64,000 nt of DNA from Talinum fruticosum (lineage: Eukaryota; Streptophyta; Magnoliopsida; Caryophyllales; Talinaceae). Shown here piece after piece: positions 37,658 through 49,740 of this stretch. A model generated the notes under the pieces. That model was not told the DNA's origin and made no database searches. It saw nothing but the letters and a program-made list of their open reading frames with translations. The first letter of the stretch is position 1; every line of letters starts with the position of its first letter. The position numbers were made by a program, and so were the translations under genes. Where the stretch lies: positions 5,905,001 through 5,969,000 of the forward strand of contig JAITYX010000016.1 of the NCBI GenBank assembly GCA_021018815.1, given 5' to 3'.

Positions 37658-38681
37658 ATTAGCACCTTTGTTGACCCTAAAAAAACCTATTAGGTTAAGA
37701 CCTCCATAGTTCAAAAATACGATTAATCGAATCGAAAATAAATTATAACTTTTTTGGCCAGAGAATTTTGAAACCAAAGGTTAACCAAACCAGATGGATA
37801 ATATTTTTCATAATTTATTTTTTAATTACGACTTATTATTTTTTTTCCCAACTTTTTTGGATTGTGTTAGAAAAAAAAAAATGAAACTAATCAACAAGTG
37901 AAAGCTTTCCAAGAAGTAACTCATGGTTAAAGTACTGTACACCACTATCTATTATTTTCAGAGTTATTAGTAATAGATTATCATACCATTTATGGGATTT
38001 TAAAACCCTAAAAATTATGTACAAGACTTGAAGTTTGTAGATCAAATTTAAACTTTTTAGATGAAATTGTAGGAGTCTACAAATTTTTTTGTGGTGTTTA
38101 TTAATTTATCATAAAAACTTTATATTCAATCACTTAAGATGTAAGATAAAATAAACATGCCTATTAAAGTCTTGTTTTCTTCAACTTATTTTACTGAATT
38201 TATTTTTGGTGAAGGAAACTTATTTTTTATAAACTGAATTTACTATAAAAACAAATTGAAGGCTAGATATTTTGATGTGGAACTCTTTTTCACCCTTAAT
38301 AATAGCTTAATCTTTATTTGAGATCATCTCACAAAAACATGATGATGTAAGTCATTAAGAGAAAATGTCACCCAAAATGAATTGTGTATAAGGTGGAGTT
38401 AGAAAACGAGTCAATTCAGGTGGATCTATATAGTAATCAGATTATTTTTTAATAATTTGTTACATTTCAATTTCTTATACTAATTTTTTCCATTTATCTT
38501 TTGATAGTTCGATGAAAATTATAATCTTCTTTTCGTTTAAATTCATCATAGAACTTAGATATCATATCAAATTTTTATGAATAAGTATCTACTTTCAAAA
38601 TTGGAACATCTATTACATCATTCAATTAATTGGATTATTTAATTAATATAATAGATAATGCATAAAAAAGTATGTATCAAT
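37658..38681. other. AT-rich spacer
   Basis: Low-complexity AT-rich DNA. I see no frame, transposon end or RNA gene. Confidence 0.5.
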
Positions 38682-38689
38682 ACATCTCA

Positions 38690-40020
38690 TTAGGCACTGG
38701 GTATTAGACCGGACGTCCACTCGGGGTTTAATGGGTGGTCTAAAAAATAGGGTCAAAACCCATTTAATGACTTAAATGGGCTGGGCATAAAATGGGCCGC
38801 CAATTAAGTGAATTTTCGGGCCGGGACAGGGTGGGTAACCGGGCCTCTTCTATTCATTCTCTTTCCTCTTCATTCGTCTTCTTGAAGCTCCTCAGCCCAT
38901 TTTTGCTATGGAAATCGGAAGCGACGTAAAAGAATCAGATCCACAAATTTGAAACAAAAAAATTAAGAAATTAACTAGGAAAATTATTATTCTTAACCAA
39001 ATTTGAATTCAACTAATTTAGACCAAAATCAACTTTAATAAAACCTAAAACTCCATCAAATTTATTCATTGGAACCCTAGAAAATTCACCCATCGCTGTC
39101 CGACCTCCCCGGTTCTCGCTGTGCTTCTTCGTCTTTTATAGATCTCGGCCTCCTCCTCTTGTCTTCTACTCTTGGTCCCGACTTGAATAGTCTCTTGGGG
39201 ATGGAGTCCTAGCCTCGCCGAGTAGATAGAGGTTGATTTGGATGTGGTCTCGTGCAGCGAGGGAGAGTAGAGTTCGAAATGGTTCGAGCTTCGGTGGGGG
39301 TAGCGCGAAGAGGAAGAAGATGATAGTTGGGGTTTCGGGTCCGATATCGTGAGGAAGAAGGAGAATATGGTTATGGGCTGGGTTTTAGGGTCCCTAAGAT
39401 AGGAAGAAGGGTACTTTGTTTGGCGGGAAAGGAAGTGAAGCTAAGGTTTCAGCCGAGAGGGGAAGCGAAAGGAAGAGGAAGATAGGGCTATGGGTTCCAG
39501 CGTGAGAGAGAGAGAGAGAGAGAGAGGTGTGAGGGTGATAAAGTTTGATGGAACAAGCCGCGTGGAGGCGAGGAGAGGTTGAAGGTGTGAAGATAGGTTT
39601 TAGGGTTTCGATGGAGGGGTTTTAGGTGGGCCAGTGGATGTGCGCCGAAAGAGAAGGGCCGAGGAAAGCAACTTAGCACGAAACAGTCACATAAGCTAAG
39701 CAAGTGATGTGTAGTTTTGACTTGAGGCAACTTAGTTATTAAACCTGACTGGTCTCGACTAGTAGCTTAACATATGTGCTTTTCATTTTGATAGTATTAT
39801 AAGGAAAACATGAAACTATTACTCAAATTGGGTGGAGTGCCTTTTTTTTTTAAATTTAACAATTACTTCAATTACTCAAATTGGGTGGGCCTTGGGTGGT
39901 CGGGATCATTTGACCCATGACCCTACCCCACCCATTAAAAATAAGTGGATGCCCAGTCCAGCCGAGTTAAGTAAGTGGGCGAGCCCAACCCGCCTAGCAC
40001 AGGCGCGTTGCCCAGCTTCT
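38690..40020. mobile_element. Non-autonomous hAT-like DNA transposon, 1.33 kb
   Basis: The 8-bp word ACATCTCA flanks the element on both sides (38682-38689 and 40021-40028), the target duplication length of hAT elements. The ends are imperfect inverted repeats: left TTAGGCACTGGGTATTAGAC, and right in reverse AGAAGCTGGGCAACGCG, each followed by GGG/CCC-rich subterminal repeats such as TTAATGGGTGG. No hAT transposase domain is present. The middle (about 38850-39720) is GC-richer and gene-like, with a TATA-like word and a GA run, and may be captured gene sequence. The 80-residue frame at 39488-39730 is not recognised. Confidence 0.75.
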
Positions 40021-40028
40021 ACATCTCA

Positions 40029-40891
40029 TCTATAATATCACTTTATTTATTACTTTTCGCTCTCTTATGTTTTATTTTTTTCCTCCTTTCTATAATAATA
40101 CAATATATCATTTTCTTAAAGTTAAAAATTATTTAATTGTAATTAATTTCGTAATATAATGAAAATCATAGTCTTTACTTTTTCCTATTTGATCACATCA
40201 TTCGGAGATCATACAAATTGTTTAAGTATGACCATCCAATTTGGAACTCTTATATTTATTAGATTAAATTATTTGACATACAAAAGAGAATTACTCACAA
40301 AAACTCCGCATTTTATTAGTGAAAGATTACTTCACATTGCAACAAATGTTACATTGTTATCACATTTATTTGTTCTTAATCTTAATTATGCCGTTAACAG
40401 TTGTATGGATAATAGTTGATTATTCGTTGAAAAATCAAAACATAAAGAAAGGCAAGACAATTTTTTATAATTAGTTAAAAAGACAAAAATAACACTTCAC
40501 TATACAAGTTTAGGCCTAATCCAAGTCCAAAAAACTATATATAAAATAAAATAAAATCCCAGCTATCCATTACAAACCAAAATAGCAAAATGTAATTAAT
40601 CTTTTTGAATTTACTATTTTATAATACTTTATTTCTTCGGTTTTGATGCAAGCCCTTTATCATTTTTTATATAAATAATTCTATTTCACTGTCTTTTTAA
40701 AACTTCGCCATTAGGTGAGTGGCTCAGCTATACCCAATAGATGTCTTTTGAATATTCTGTAGTTTGTTCTCTTTTCGGGCTATCCTCAATCAATAATTGA
40801 AAGGAAAAAAAATATGCAAGGGCTAGTTAAAATAATTGTTGAATAATATTTAAGCTAGTTATGAATATACTAAACTGACATTCAAATACTA
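40029..40891. other. AT-rich spacer
   Basis: No supported gene. An 86-residue frame at 40159-40419 (plus) is AT-driven and unrecognised. Confidence 0.4.
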
Positions 40892-41329
40892 TGTTGAGAA
40901 ATTAGGAGATCAAGTAATATGTTAGAAACAACTCTTTCTTATTAATTTGAGAGAGCAAACTTACAAAATTTTTCATATACTTAAGAGTACGTGGAATACC
41001 TCACTTGCTCTCTTAGGAGCCCTTACTCGTCTCTTATGGTGGAGGCTCTCACTTTTTGTGGATGCTTACATAGGTAGATCATTTCCCTATTTATACTTGG
41101 TTCCACCTCCTTAATGTAGGGTGGAGATTTGGGCAAGTGTCAAAATCCTAATGCTTCTAAGATAATTCTAAAGAATACAATAGTATATAGATATTTCCTA
41201 AGATAATTCAATAATTATCTAGATATTTCTAAGTTTTAGATTTTTCCCATACGAGAAAATTCTAAGGATTATTTTGGTGCCTTGATTTTAGAAAGTGGGT
41301 AATAATTTTTCTCTTATTTTATTTTAACA
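40892..41329 (-). repeat. Copia 3' LTR
   Basis: Starts TGTTGAGAAATTAGG and ends TTATTTTAACA. It matches the LTR at 48887-49281 along its length with scattered substitutions. The adjoining purine tract (41330-41343, minus) identifies it as the 3' LTR of a minus-strand element. Confidence 0.92.
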
Positions 41330-41344
41330 CTCCCTCTCATTACC

Positions 41345-42960
41345 CACTTTTCTTCATTGTCGTCATTGGGCTTTGGTACTAGTTCCCAAGTCTTATTCTG
41401 AATCGAGCTTGTGTTTCTTCCTCCATTGCCCTTTTCCATTCCATCTTTTGGCATGCTTCTTCATAGATGTTCGATTCCTTGATACTCGATCCTTCTACCA
41501 ATGCTTGCATTAGCATATTTAGGATTTTGCTTCCGTGCCCTCTTGGACCTCCTTAGTTGTGGTTCCCGGGCTTCTTCTATCACTATCTTTTTGAGTTGGC
41601 TTGGCTTTTCTTACGTAGGAGAAGCATGATGCACACCTGTATGTCATGGACTTTTATGCCTTCTCGGTGTCTCTTCTTTACCTCTTCCTTCTTTAGTAAC
41701 TTCTTGTTGTGGTGTTGCCTTACTTGAGTCTTTCTCGTCATCTTCTAACCTTTACTCCAACTTTTCCTCGATCTCCTTAGAGTTGGCAAGTGTTATTGCC
41801 TGTGATGATCACCATGAAGATGCTTCGTCAAACACCACATTTCTCGATGTGTAGCAACGTCCCGTTGTCAGGTCACAACACCTCCATCCTTTTTTTTCAT
41901 TATTATAGCCCACAAAAATACAGCGAATCGCCTTTTGTCGAACTTGCTTCGTAGGTGATCGAGTATGAAGACATAGCATACATACCCAAACACCCCGAAA
42001 TGGCTTACCGTGGGCTTGACATTCCATAACTTCTTATATGGAGACATAAACTCGAGCCTTGCCTGTGATAGTCTGTTGGTGATATAGACTATTGTCTTCA
42101 TGCACTCGGCCCAAAAACGTGGCGGTACATTCTTAGCATGTAGCATGCTTCTACGGGTCTCTGCAAGCTGTCGATTCTTTTGCTCTGCTACACCATTCTC
42201 GCTGCGGTGTGCTAGGACGAGTGACCTGGTGCCGTATTTTATGTGCTTGTAGGTACTCCGAGAACTCATATGATGTATATTCTCCCCCATTGTCCGTACA
42301 TAGGCACTTTACTTTGTGCCCTACTTTACTTTCAGCCTTATTTATGAACTCCTTAAATTTATCCTAAGCCTATGATTTTTCTTTCATAAAATCTACCCAA
42401 ACATATAAAATCATCGATAAAGGTAATCATGTAATTGTATCCGTTGATGGATGGTTGTTTTACTTTTCCAAAGACATCGGAATGGATGGGCTCAAGTGGC
42501 ACCTTAGCTCGTATGAAGACTCCTCATAAGGAAGTTGATGCGCCTTTCTATATTGACACCCCGCACATACTATGTTCTCTTGAATCTCAAGTTGCGGAAG
42601 GCCCCATCATCATTGACTTATGCATCATGACCTTCAACTTGTGATAACTCACGTGACCATGTCTTGTGTGCCATAATCCGTCGTCTCATTCTTCCTTGTT
42701 TTGTCAATGTATGCATCTTGGGCTGACATCACATAGAGCGATTCAAGGCGTCGTCCTTCCATAAGTGGCGGAGACGTAGGCTTGAGACTGCAATATACCT
42801 TGATATCGGTGGGACAAAAGACCACATAGTCCCCGAAAATGTCAGCTGCGATACGGACAAAAGATTCTTTTTCATACCGGGCACATGATAGACATTTTGC
42901 AGCTGCACTTGATGCGGACTAAACCGATGAGCAATCAATGTGTAACGCTCATCCTCCAAT
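41345..42960 (-). pseudogene. Copia integrase and truncated reverse transcriptase
   Basis: Read downward from 42960: a GAG-pre-integrase piece (LQNVYHVPGMKKNLLSVSQL), the catalytic word TDNGGEY near 42290, the integrase motif [13 protein letters not shown] and the downstream FWAECMKT..YITNRL, ending near FDEASSW at about 41809. After stops, the start of the reverse transcriptase domain is visible near 41370-41470 (EEACQKMEWKRAMEEE, then a stop). It runs almost directly into the purine tract and LTR. About 1.5 kb of polymerase and RNase H is thus deleted. Frameshifts and stops separate the pieces, so no protein is made. Confidence 0.85.
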
Positions 42961-44545
42961 CCATAATTAACTTACCAACATTTGCTTAATAACCACAACG
43001 ACTCATGCTAATGAAAATTAAAATCAAGGAAGGGGCATTACTCGCCGTCCCCAAATAATAGAGACAAGACTAAGACACTCAATTAATTAATAATATTTTT
43101 TTGTACGACATAAACGATAACATGAAAGCTATGTTTAAACAAACAGTAGATAGGATGACTCTATTTCCATAATCGAGTTCATACATGACCCAAAAACTTA
43201 AACTTATTCTAGCGTAACCCATAATAGCAGAGATATGCCCGAGGGGCGGTCAACGAGTCATTACCCGACCTTGTCGAACCCTTCTCATCGGACTCCTCTA
43301 CTCCCGATTCTCCTGTTTAACCCTTGTCTGTTTCTCCTTCCCTAAAACAAAATTTAAAGAAACAGGAAAAACTAAAAGTGAGCGGTTGGCTCAATACGTT
43401 ACCCTTGTACTCGTAAAAAAAAAAAACACTTTTGGGGAGCCGGTGAGCGCGCGCGTTTTAAAAATTCATTTGAAATATATCATTTAAGCAAAAGCACGGT
43501 TTTCTGTTTTTGTAGACTTTTCGGTTAAAATTTTCGGTTTCAGTAAATGTTTTAGCTTCCGGCTAACACTAGGACCCCAATTCATATGCAATTGCAGCCA
43601 TGGCTTCGGCTATACGATTCGGTTAAAATTCCCGTTTACGGGAAGGGCCCAATACGATTAATTCTACTAGCGAGACAATTATGAACGGTTAATAATAACC
43701 GATCAACGATTAATGATTAACGATTAATTGGGTCCTAAAATGTTAGGCCGTATTAAAACAATCACGGTAAAGCTTTTCATAACAATTAAAATTTAAATTA
43801 TTTTGGAAGGGTACAAGCAATAACGTACCTCGGTTAGGAAGTTTGCTTTGAACAAATTTTCGATTTGCTTTACTTTTGACGTTTCCGATAACCTTCGTTT
43901 GCAAAGAAATTTTTCCCTTTACTTTAATATAATACATATTTTCTCATACCCCTTTTTATCAAAATTACTAACTAATTCTTGAATTATACGCGTGAATATG
44001 CATGTTCATATTTTCTTTAACTTTATTTTTTTCCAAATAATTTCCTCAATTTCTCAAGCACCCATAGATGTATTAATTCTTTCCTTCTTTGTATCTATTT
44101 ATTTTCCATTATGAATAATTAAATTAAGTTTAGAAGAAAAAAATTAGAATTATTACCTTAGTAATCAAGGTGTTGTGAAAAAAAGTGAGGTAGAGCAATT
44201 GGTTATTGGCCGGAATCCGGCGACCGGCGGACGGCGGCAGTCGGCTGGAGGCAGGTGGGCAGGCGGCGGCAGCGGCCGGCTGGTGGCTGGGCAAGTGCGA
44301 AGCCAAATTGTTTTGGGCTTGGGGTTTTTTCTTTCTTAGCTTCCCTTGCTTGTTTTTTTTTTTTTTTTGCTTTTGGCCCGACCAGACCCCCTTCCTATTT
44401 ATATTGGGCTTCGCAACCCAATCTTATCCCCATCACCTCCATAAGATTTGGGCTTATCCAAATCATAATTATCTTCCACACTTGGTTAATGTTTCCACCA
44501 TACACTTGTTCCCCAATTTTTTTTTTTCTACTCGTAAAATTATTA

Positions 44546-44578
<33 letters not shown>

Positions 44579-44738
44579 TATTGGTTGCACATTTTATAAA
44601 TATTTAAGCATGGATTGATATTTCTAAGTTAATTATTTCTCCTTTTCATTTTGACATTTATGCGCGGCTCACTCGCTTCTTAAATATTGAAACAAGAAAA
44701 TGCGATAATTAAATACAATTAAATTTTGGGGCCTTACA
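42941..44738. mobile_element. Solo LTR, 1.80 kb, nested in the Copia element
   Basis: Starts TGTAACGCTCATCC and ends GGGGCCTTACA. The flanking five bases are identical (CAATG at 42936-42940 and 44739-44743), so the insertion borders are exact. It separates the Copia protease from the pre-integrase region. There are no internal coding domains. A GC-rich block at 44210-44300, then a T-run and a (TTA)n stretch, lie toward the right end. Termini and target duplication length match the LTRs at 14545 and 45136. Confidence 0.8.
44537..44580. repeat. (TTA)n-type microsatellite
   Basis: A run of ATT/TTA triplets in the right part of the nested solo LTR. It yields an artificial Ile/Tyr-rich frame. Confidence 0.9.
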
Positions 44739-45107
44739 CAATGCATTACCAACATGGGTTATTGGCATTTTAGAGTCGTTACTTGTTACCGCGACCCGAT
44801 TTCCTTTATAATCGGTCGTATCGTGTAGCTTGTTCATATCTCCTGTCACGTGGTTCGAGCAACCTGAATCCACTATCCAGTCATATTGATAGTTGATGGA
44901 TTCATTGCTCATCACGACAAGAGTGCTTTCCTCTTTCGACTCCTCGACACATGATGTAGCTAATTCTACATCGAGTGTAGCATTGCTCTCTTCCATTGCA
45001 AAGGATGCATGTATGTCCCACTCTTCTTTACTTTCATTGTTTTTGAAAGTAACTATGTTACCTCTTGAATAGATCTATAGTCTCGAGCATAATGACCGTT
45101 ATTGTCG
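44739..45107 (-). pseudogene. Copia protease and zinc-knuckle fragment
   Basis: The protease signature WIVDSGCSNHVTG is clear (about 44890-44840, minus), in an open frame ending at the nested LTR border with GNALCK. Upstream, near 45107-45064, is a decayed CCHC zinc knuckle (YKCDNNGHYARDY): the first Cys codon has become a stop and the last Cys is Tyr. The spacing still identifies it as the gag C-terminus. Confidence 0.82.
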
Positions 45108-45135
45108 CATTTGTATTATCGATCCTCTTGTCGAT

Positions 45136-47931
45136 CGTAACGCCCCCAACCACCTTTACTTAACAATCCCCGATTAGAGAATATGAAGTATGGTCGCAGC
45201 GGAAGTTAACGACCGGAGGCGTTACCGCCGTCCTAGAAATAGGACCAGGCTAAATAGAATGGGTATAAGGAGGCTTGCTTCAATTACTTACGCTTATACG
45301 AGTCTTGATGAGAGTAATTATTGGTGTCCCAAAGTGTTAAATTATACCACATCGTTAAACCAACTCCCAACATACACTTTTGTCACATTTTATACATTAT
45401 GCAAACCCCGCAACGGACTATCCGAAAAAAATGCCATATGTAATACCTTCCAAGGGCAAACCCAAAAACCCGATGTAGAGAAAATCACTCGTGAGCTTCT
45501 AGGTCCATCACGGATCGGTGGTAACGATATTTCCAGCTAAGTTTTGCTTGCGGCGGACCTCCTAGGCAATGAGTCTGTTCACACATGTTTTCCCTAAAAA
45601 CAAAAACAATGAAAATATTTGGAAGAGTGAGTCGAACTCAGTACGAACATTCCTACACTCGTAAAATGACTTGAAGAATATTTTGATTGAGCGCGCGCAT
45701 TTCAATTCATTTTAGTTTGAAATCGGGGGAGAGAATATAAGTAAAATTGCTTGCCGGTTATTATCCGGAAGTGGAACCCCTTGGTATTTGATACGATCGT
45801 TGAACAGTGTCACCCCAGGCCGATCGATAACCTGAGTTGACGCGCGCGCGGTATAATTGGCGGGCCTAAGCCCTTGGTAATTGATAATTGGGCGGGGACC
45901 ATTTAATTAGGTGGCAAAACTTGCCTTATAAATGATTCATTATTAATTGCATATATGAGAAATGTTGAGATTTGATGAAACATGTGAATTTTCGAAGGGC
46001 ACAGTGCAATGCACGTACTCGAATTGAGAATATTTGTTTCTCCTCTTTTTGCGAAATTTGAGTCACCAGCTATTCGGCAACGGAAGTGGCCTGAGTTCTG
46101 TTTCAAATGGATTTCTAGGGTTAATGATGTTTTCTTGAGTTTTAATGCTTGAATTTGTATAAGCTTTAACAATTTATTTCATTTCCTATATTCGTATGAA
46201 AATCGATTAAACTAGTGTTTGTATAACTTAGCTTTACTGCGTTTAGTGAATACAATTCATATTAATTAAAGAAGTTGATTAGGCTAACTAAATACCCAAT
46301 GATGTTGGAGTTATTTGATTTGCTAGTTGACTTGGATTGAAAATGGTATATATATATATACATGCCCAACACTTATTTTTAATTCATTCCTCACTCCCCC
46401 TTCTCTCGCAAATCCCATAGTTACGTAATTAATTACTCCAATAAATGCCCTTCCATCAGGAGGTTTCACAATTTTGCTGATTCGTCCAAAATTCATATAT
46501 ACACCATTTTAAGTGCCTAAGCATTATTTCCTCGACGTAACTCGTATTCATAACCAAATTAAGCATACCAAGTGTTCAAATGTCTTCTACACAATCTATT
46601 ACCCAACTTCAATTTTCCTTGCATATTTTTCTCTTCCTTATTGTTCAATCCTAGCTATTTACAAAATGTAACTAGCCCATCAAATTGTTAACATACGCGC
46701 CAATATACTTCCCATTCAATTCATTGAATCACAATTTTACAAAAGAACTTACATTCATTCGCCTTCGTTCGTTCACTATAATCTGTTTCTAATATGACAA
46801 AATCTATCAAATTACTCCGTTATATAACCAAAACATCCCTAATTCCGTTCACTAGATCATAATTTTCCCAAATGAATCATATTCGTTCACATTCATACGC
46901 CAACTAACCCATCAAACCGCCACACCTCAATCGTTCACAACAATTCGGATTTTCCAAAATCAATTTCGAATTTACTCAACAACATATTTCTGAATCATAT
47001 ACTTCAATTTACGATTACAATTGCTCGAATAGATAATGAAATTGATAATTTAGGGTTTAGACTTTTACCTTCGAATTCGCAGAGGAGGACTCAAGGAAAG
47101 GAAGGAGGGGATGTCGGTGGTGCATAGTAGCTCCGGCGACGTGGGGGCAGCACCGGCGTCGAGCTCCGACGGCCGAGCTGCGGCTGATGGTCGGCAGCGA
47201 AGGGGTCGCCGGGAGTGGTGAGACAGGGCATCCGCCCGTGCGCGAGAGAGGAGAGCGGTGGCGACAAAGAGAGGCGTCGGCGCCTCCCGACGACGCCGAC
47301 GTCGGCTTCGGCCGGCGTTGGTGGCGCTTGGTGGCCGGGAGCGGGCCGCAAGTGGAGACAGGGGAAACGAGCACGCGAGGGAGAGAGAGACCCATCGCGC
47401 GAGAGAGTGAAAGGCGCTGCCGGGCGGCGCCTAGCGCCGGCTTCCGGCCGGCGTTGGTGGCGTCCGGTGGCCGGGCAGTGAGCCGGAGCGAAGGGCGTGA
47501 GGCGAGCGAGAGGCAGGGGAGGCAGGGGAAGCGAGAGGAAGCCAGGGAAGCACGATCGAAGTACCAACTCATTTATCTCTCTTTGTTTTTCCGTAAAATT
47601 CCGATTCTCGGATTTTTCCTCAATAAAATCTTGTTTGTTTATTTTATTATTTTGATTTTATTTATGTATTTATTTATTTTATTTATTTTGTTTTCTTTTA
47701 TTGTCACTTTTAAATTTTATCTTAATAATGATGTTCACAAATTAAAATCTTATTATGAGATTTTTATTAGGGCCACTTCAGTCGCCTTAGCCGCATAACA
47801 CATGTATAAGGATAATGTAAATACAAAATATCGAATTGAAGTGCACGCGCTCAATTATATAAATAGTGTAATTAATAAAATAAATAATGTGATTTGAAAT
47901 AAATAATGTGATTTAGGGTCAGGTTGTTACA
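45136..47931. mobile_element. Solo LTR, 2.80 kb, nested in the Copia gag region
   Basis: Starts CGTAACGCCCCCAACC (first base probably changed from T) and ends GGTTGTTACA. The flanking five bases are TCGAT on the left and TCGAC on the right, a target duplication with one change. No gag or polymerase domain is present. A strongly GC-rich, GA-repeat block lies at about 47090-47560 near the right end; its 150- to 203-residue frames on both strands are compositional. The terminal words resemble those of the LTRs at 14545 and 42941. Confidence 0.68.
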
Positions 47932-48715
47932 TCGACGATACTTTGATTCTTCTCGATCACTTCTAGCTTGGTGTGCTCCCTCTCGAGATGGACCTTGTCC
48001 ATGTTGTGCTTGTCACCACTTTGATTGCCTCCTTCTCGAATAATCTTCATCTCGGATATACCTTCTTCTGGACTTATCTTGACCTTTAGGTGCTCTCCTT
48101 CTAGCAAAAAGAGCTTTCTCTTCCTCCTTTATTGAGACCTTGACATTTGTTTGTCTAAGTCTTCTTGATTGACCAAGATAGTTCTATCAAATTGGGTTGA
48201 ATGGCCCATCCCCGATTTGCCATAATAAGGCTGCTATATTTGGGGTCCAAGTCTAGACTCGTTGATTGCACTTTCGGGGTCTACCTTCTCTATTTTACTA
48301 CATATAGATTTAACTTTTGTGAAGTATTGGCTTACCGTCATGCCTCCTTATTTGATGGACATGAGCTCTTTCTCCAGTTGATGTAGCTTAGCTTCATTCT
48401 TCTTCGTGAAGAGTATAACTAAGGTATCCCATGTTTCATGTGATGTTGTGCAATCCTTGATTCGATGTAGGAACTCGTTCTCCACAGTGATGGACATAAC
48501 ATACATAGCCTTCCCAGCCTTGATCTCCCACTTCTTTTTCGATTAGGGTCCGTTGGAGCAGACTTTCTCATCACCGCCAACTATCGTTGCTCCCATTCAA
48601 GTACTATAGTTGAGAATGTTTACTTCAAGTAGTACTTGATATGTGTGCACCAAGTACTATAGTTGCTCCCATTGAGCTTCTCGAGTGAGCTAGTTGATGC
48701 TGAAAGATCCGCCAT
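47932..48715 (-). pseudogene. Copia gag fragment
   Basis: A start is visible at 48715 (MADLSASTSSLEKLNGSNY), the typical Copia gag opening for binding a target RNA and assembling particles. A stop follows within 30 codons. Later parts read HQLEKELMSIK-like and VSQYFTKVKSI in another frame, as in UBN2-type gag. The nested LTR at 45136-47931 removes the link to the zinc knuckle. Confidence 0.75.
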
Positions 48716-48886
48716 AACAACTTGATAAGCACCCAACACTTAATCGAGCAAGATGTGGTCCCGGACCAACAAATTTCACGAGTCCCCGATCTGTACCGTC
48801 GAGTCTATTCTATAATCTGGTCCGCGATCGTGTAGACAACAATGCTAACTCAAGACAAGGCCACCAAAACCTTACTCGATACCACT

Positions 48887-49281
48887 AGTTGAGAAATTAG
48901 AAGATCAAGTGATTTGCTATAAACAACTCTTTCTTATTAACTTGAGAGAACAAACTTACAAAATTTTTGATAAACACTCAAGAGTATGTGGAATACCTCA
49001 CTTACTCTCTTAGGAGCTCTCACTCTCTCTTATATTGTATGTTCTCACTTTTTGTGAATGTTTACATAGGTAGGTTGTTTCCCTATTTATAGTGGTTCCA
49101 CCTCCTTAATGTATGGTGGAGATTTGGCCAAGTCTCAAAATCCTAATGCTTCTAAGATAATTTAATAATTATCTAGTTATTTTAAGTTCTAGATTTTTTC
49201 CATATAGAAAATTTTAAAGATTATTTTGATGCGTTGATTCTAAAAAGTGGGTAATAATTTTTCTCTTATTTTATTTTAACA
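48887..49281 (-). repeat. Copia 5' LTR
   Basis: Pairs with 40892-41329. It begins AGTTGAGAAATTAG (first T of the TG end changed to A) and ends TTATTTTAACA. On the minus strand the primer site lies two bases beyond it. It lacks a short internal stretch that the other LTR has. Confidence 0.92.
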
Positions 49282-49740
49282 TACTAAACTGAACACAAGA
49301 TCCTTCTTAGGCAATATTTTAATGAGAAGAATTTTTCATCGGTCTATTAGATGCCACTCATTGAAAGTCGGCGATTTAAAATTTCCTCCACATAAATTCT
49401 AAAATTTTCAATCAATATTTTAATTTTTGAATTTTCACATTTCTAAATTTAGTTTACTATTTCTATAAAGAAAATAAAATATTTAGTTTACTTTTACAAT
49501 AATTTTTCCAAATTTCGTTATCCAAGTCTCGTAAAAAGTTGCCAAATATAGGAATCATGCATATTACTAAAGATTGAAATTGATAAAAAAAAAGTTATAG
49601 TTTTATTGTCTTATTTATGTTTATAATATTTCGTTAGTAACAATAAATAAGTACTCCATTTTTTTAATTAAATCTTTCATGTTTTTGGTTGCAATCAAAT
49701 AGGTTTATAAATTTTAAACAAAAATGAAAGAAACATATAA

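Larger units (their letters stand above)
40892..49281 (-). mobile_element. Ty1/Copia retrotransposon, defective, with nested insertions
   Basis: Complete at both ends: LTRs at 40892-41329 and 48887-49281 and an exact 5-bp target duplication TACTA (40887-40891 and 49282-49286). On the minus strand the primer site TGGTATCGAG (48884-48875, similar to the initiator tRNA-Met complement) follows the 5' LTR after two bases, and a purine tract AATGAGAGGGAGTG precedes the 3' LTR. Domains follow Copia order: gag, zinc knuckle, protease, integrase, then only the start of the reverse transcriptase. The polymerase core and RNase H are gone. Two solo LTRs (45136-47931 and 42941-44738) split the coding region. 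The two LTRs differ at many positions and by a short gap, so the insertion is old. Confidence 0.9.

Noticed and set aside
47057..47798. Frames of 158-203 residues on both strands
   Set aside because: A GC-rich, GA-rich LTR block leaves all frames open. The composition is Arg/Gly/Ser/Pro-biased and the frames overlap on opposite strands.
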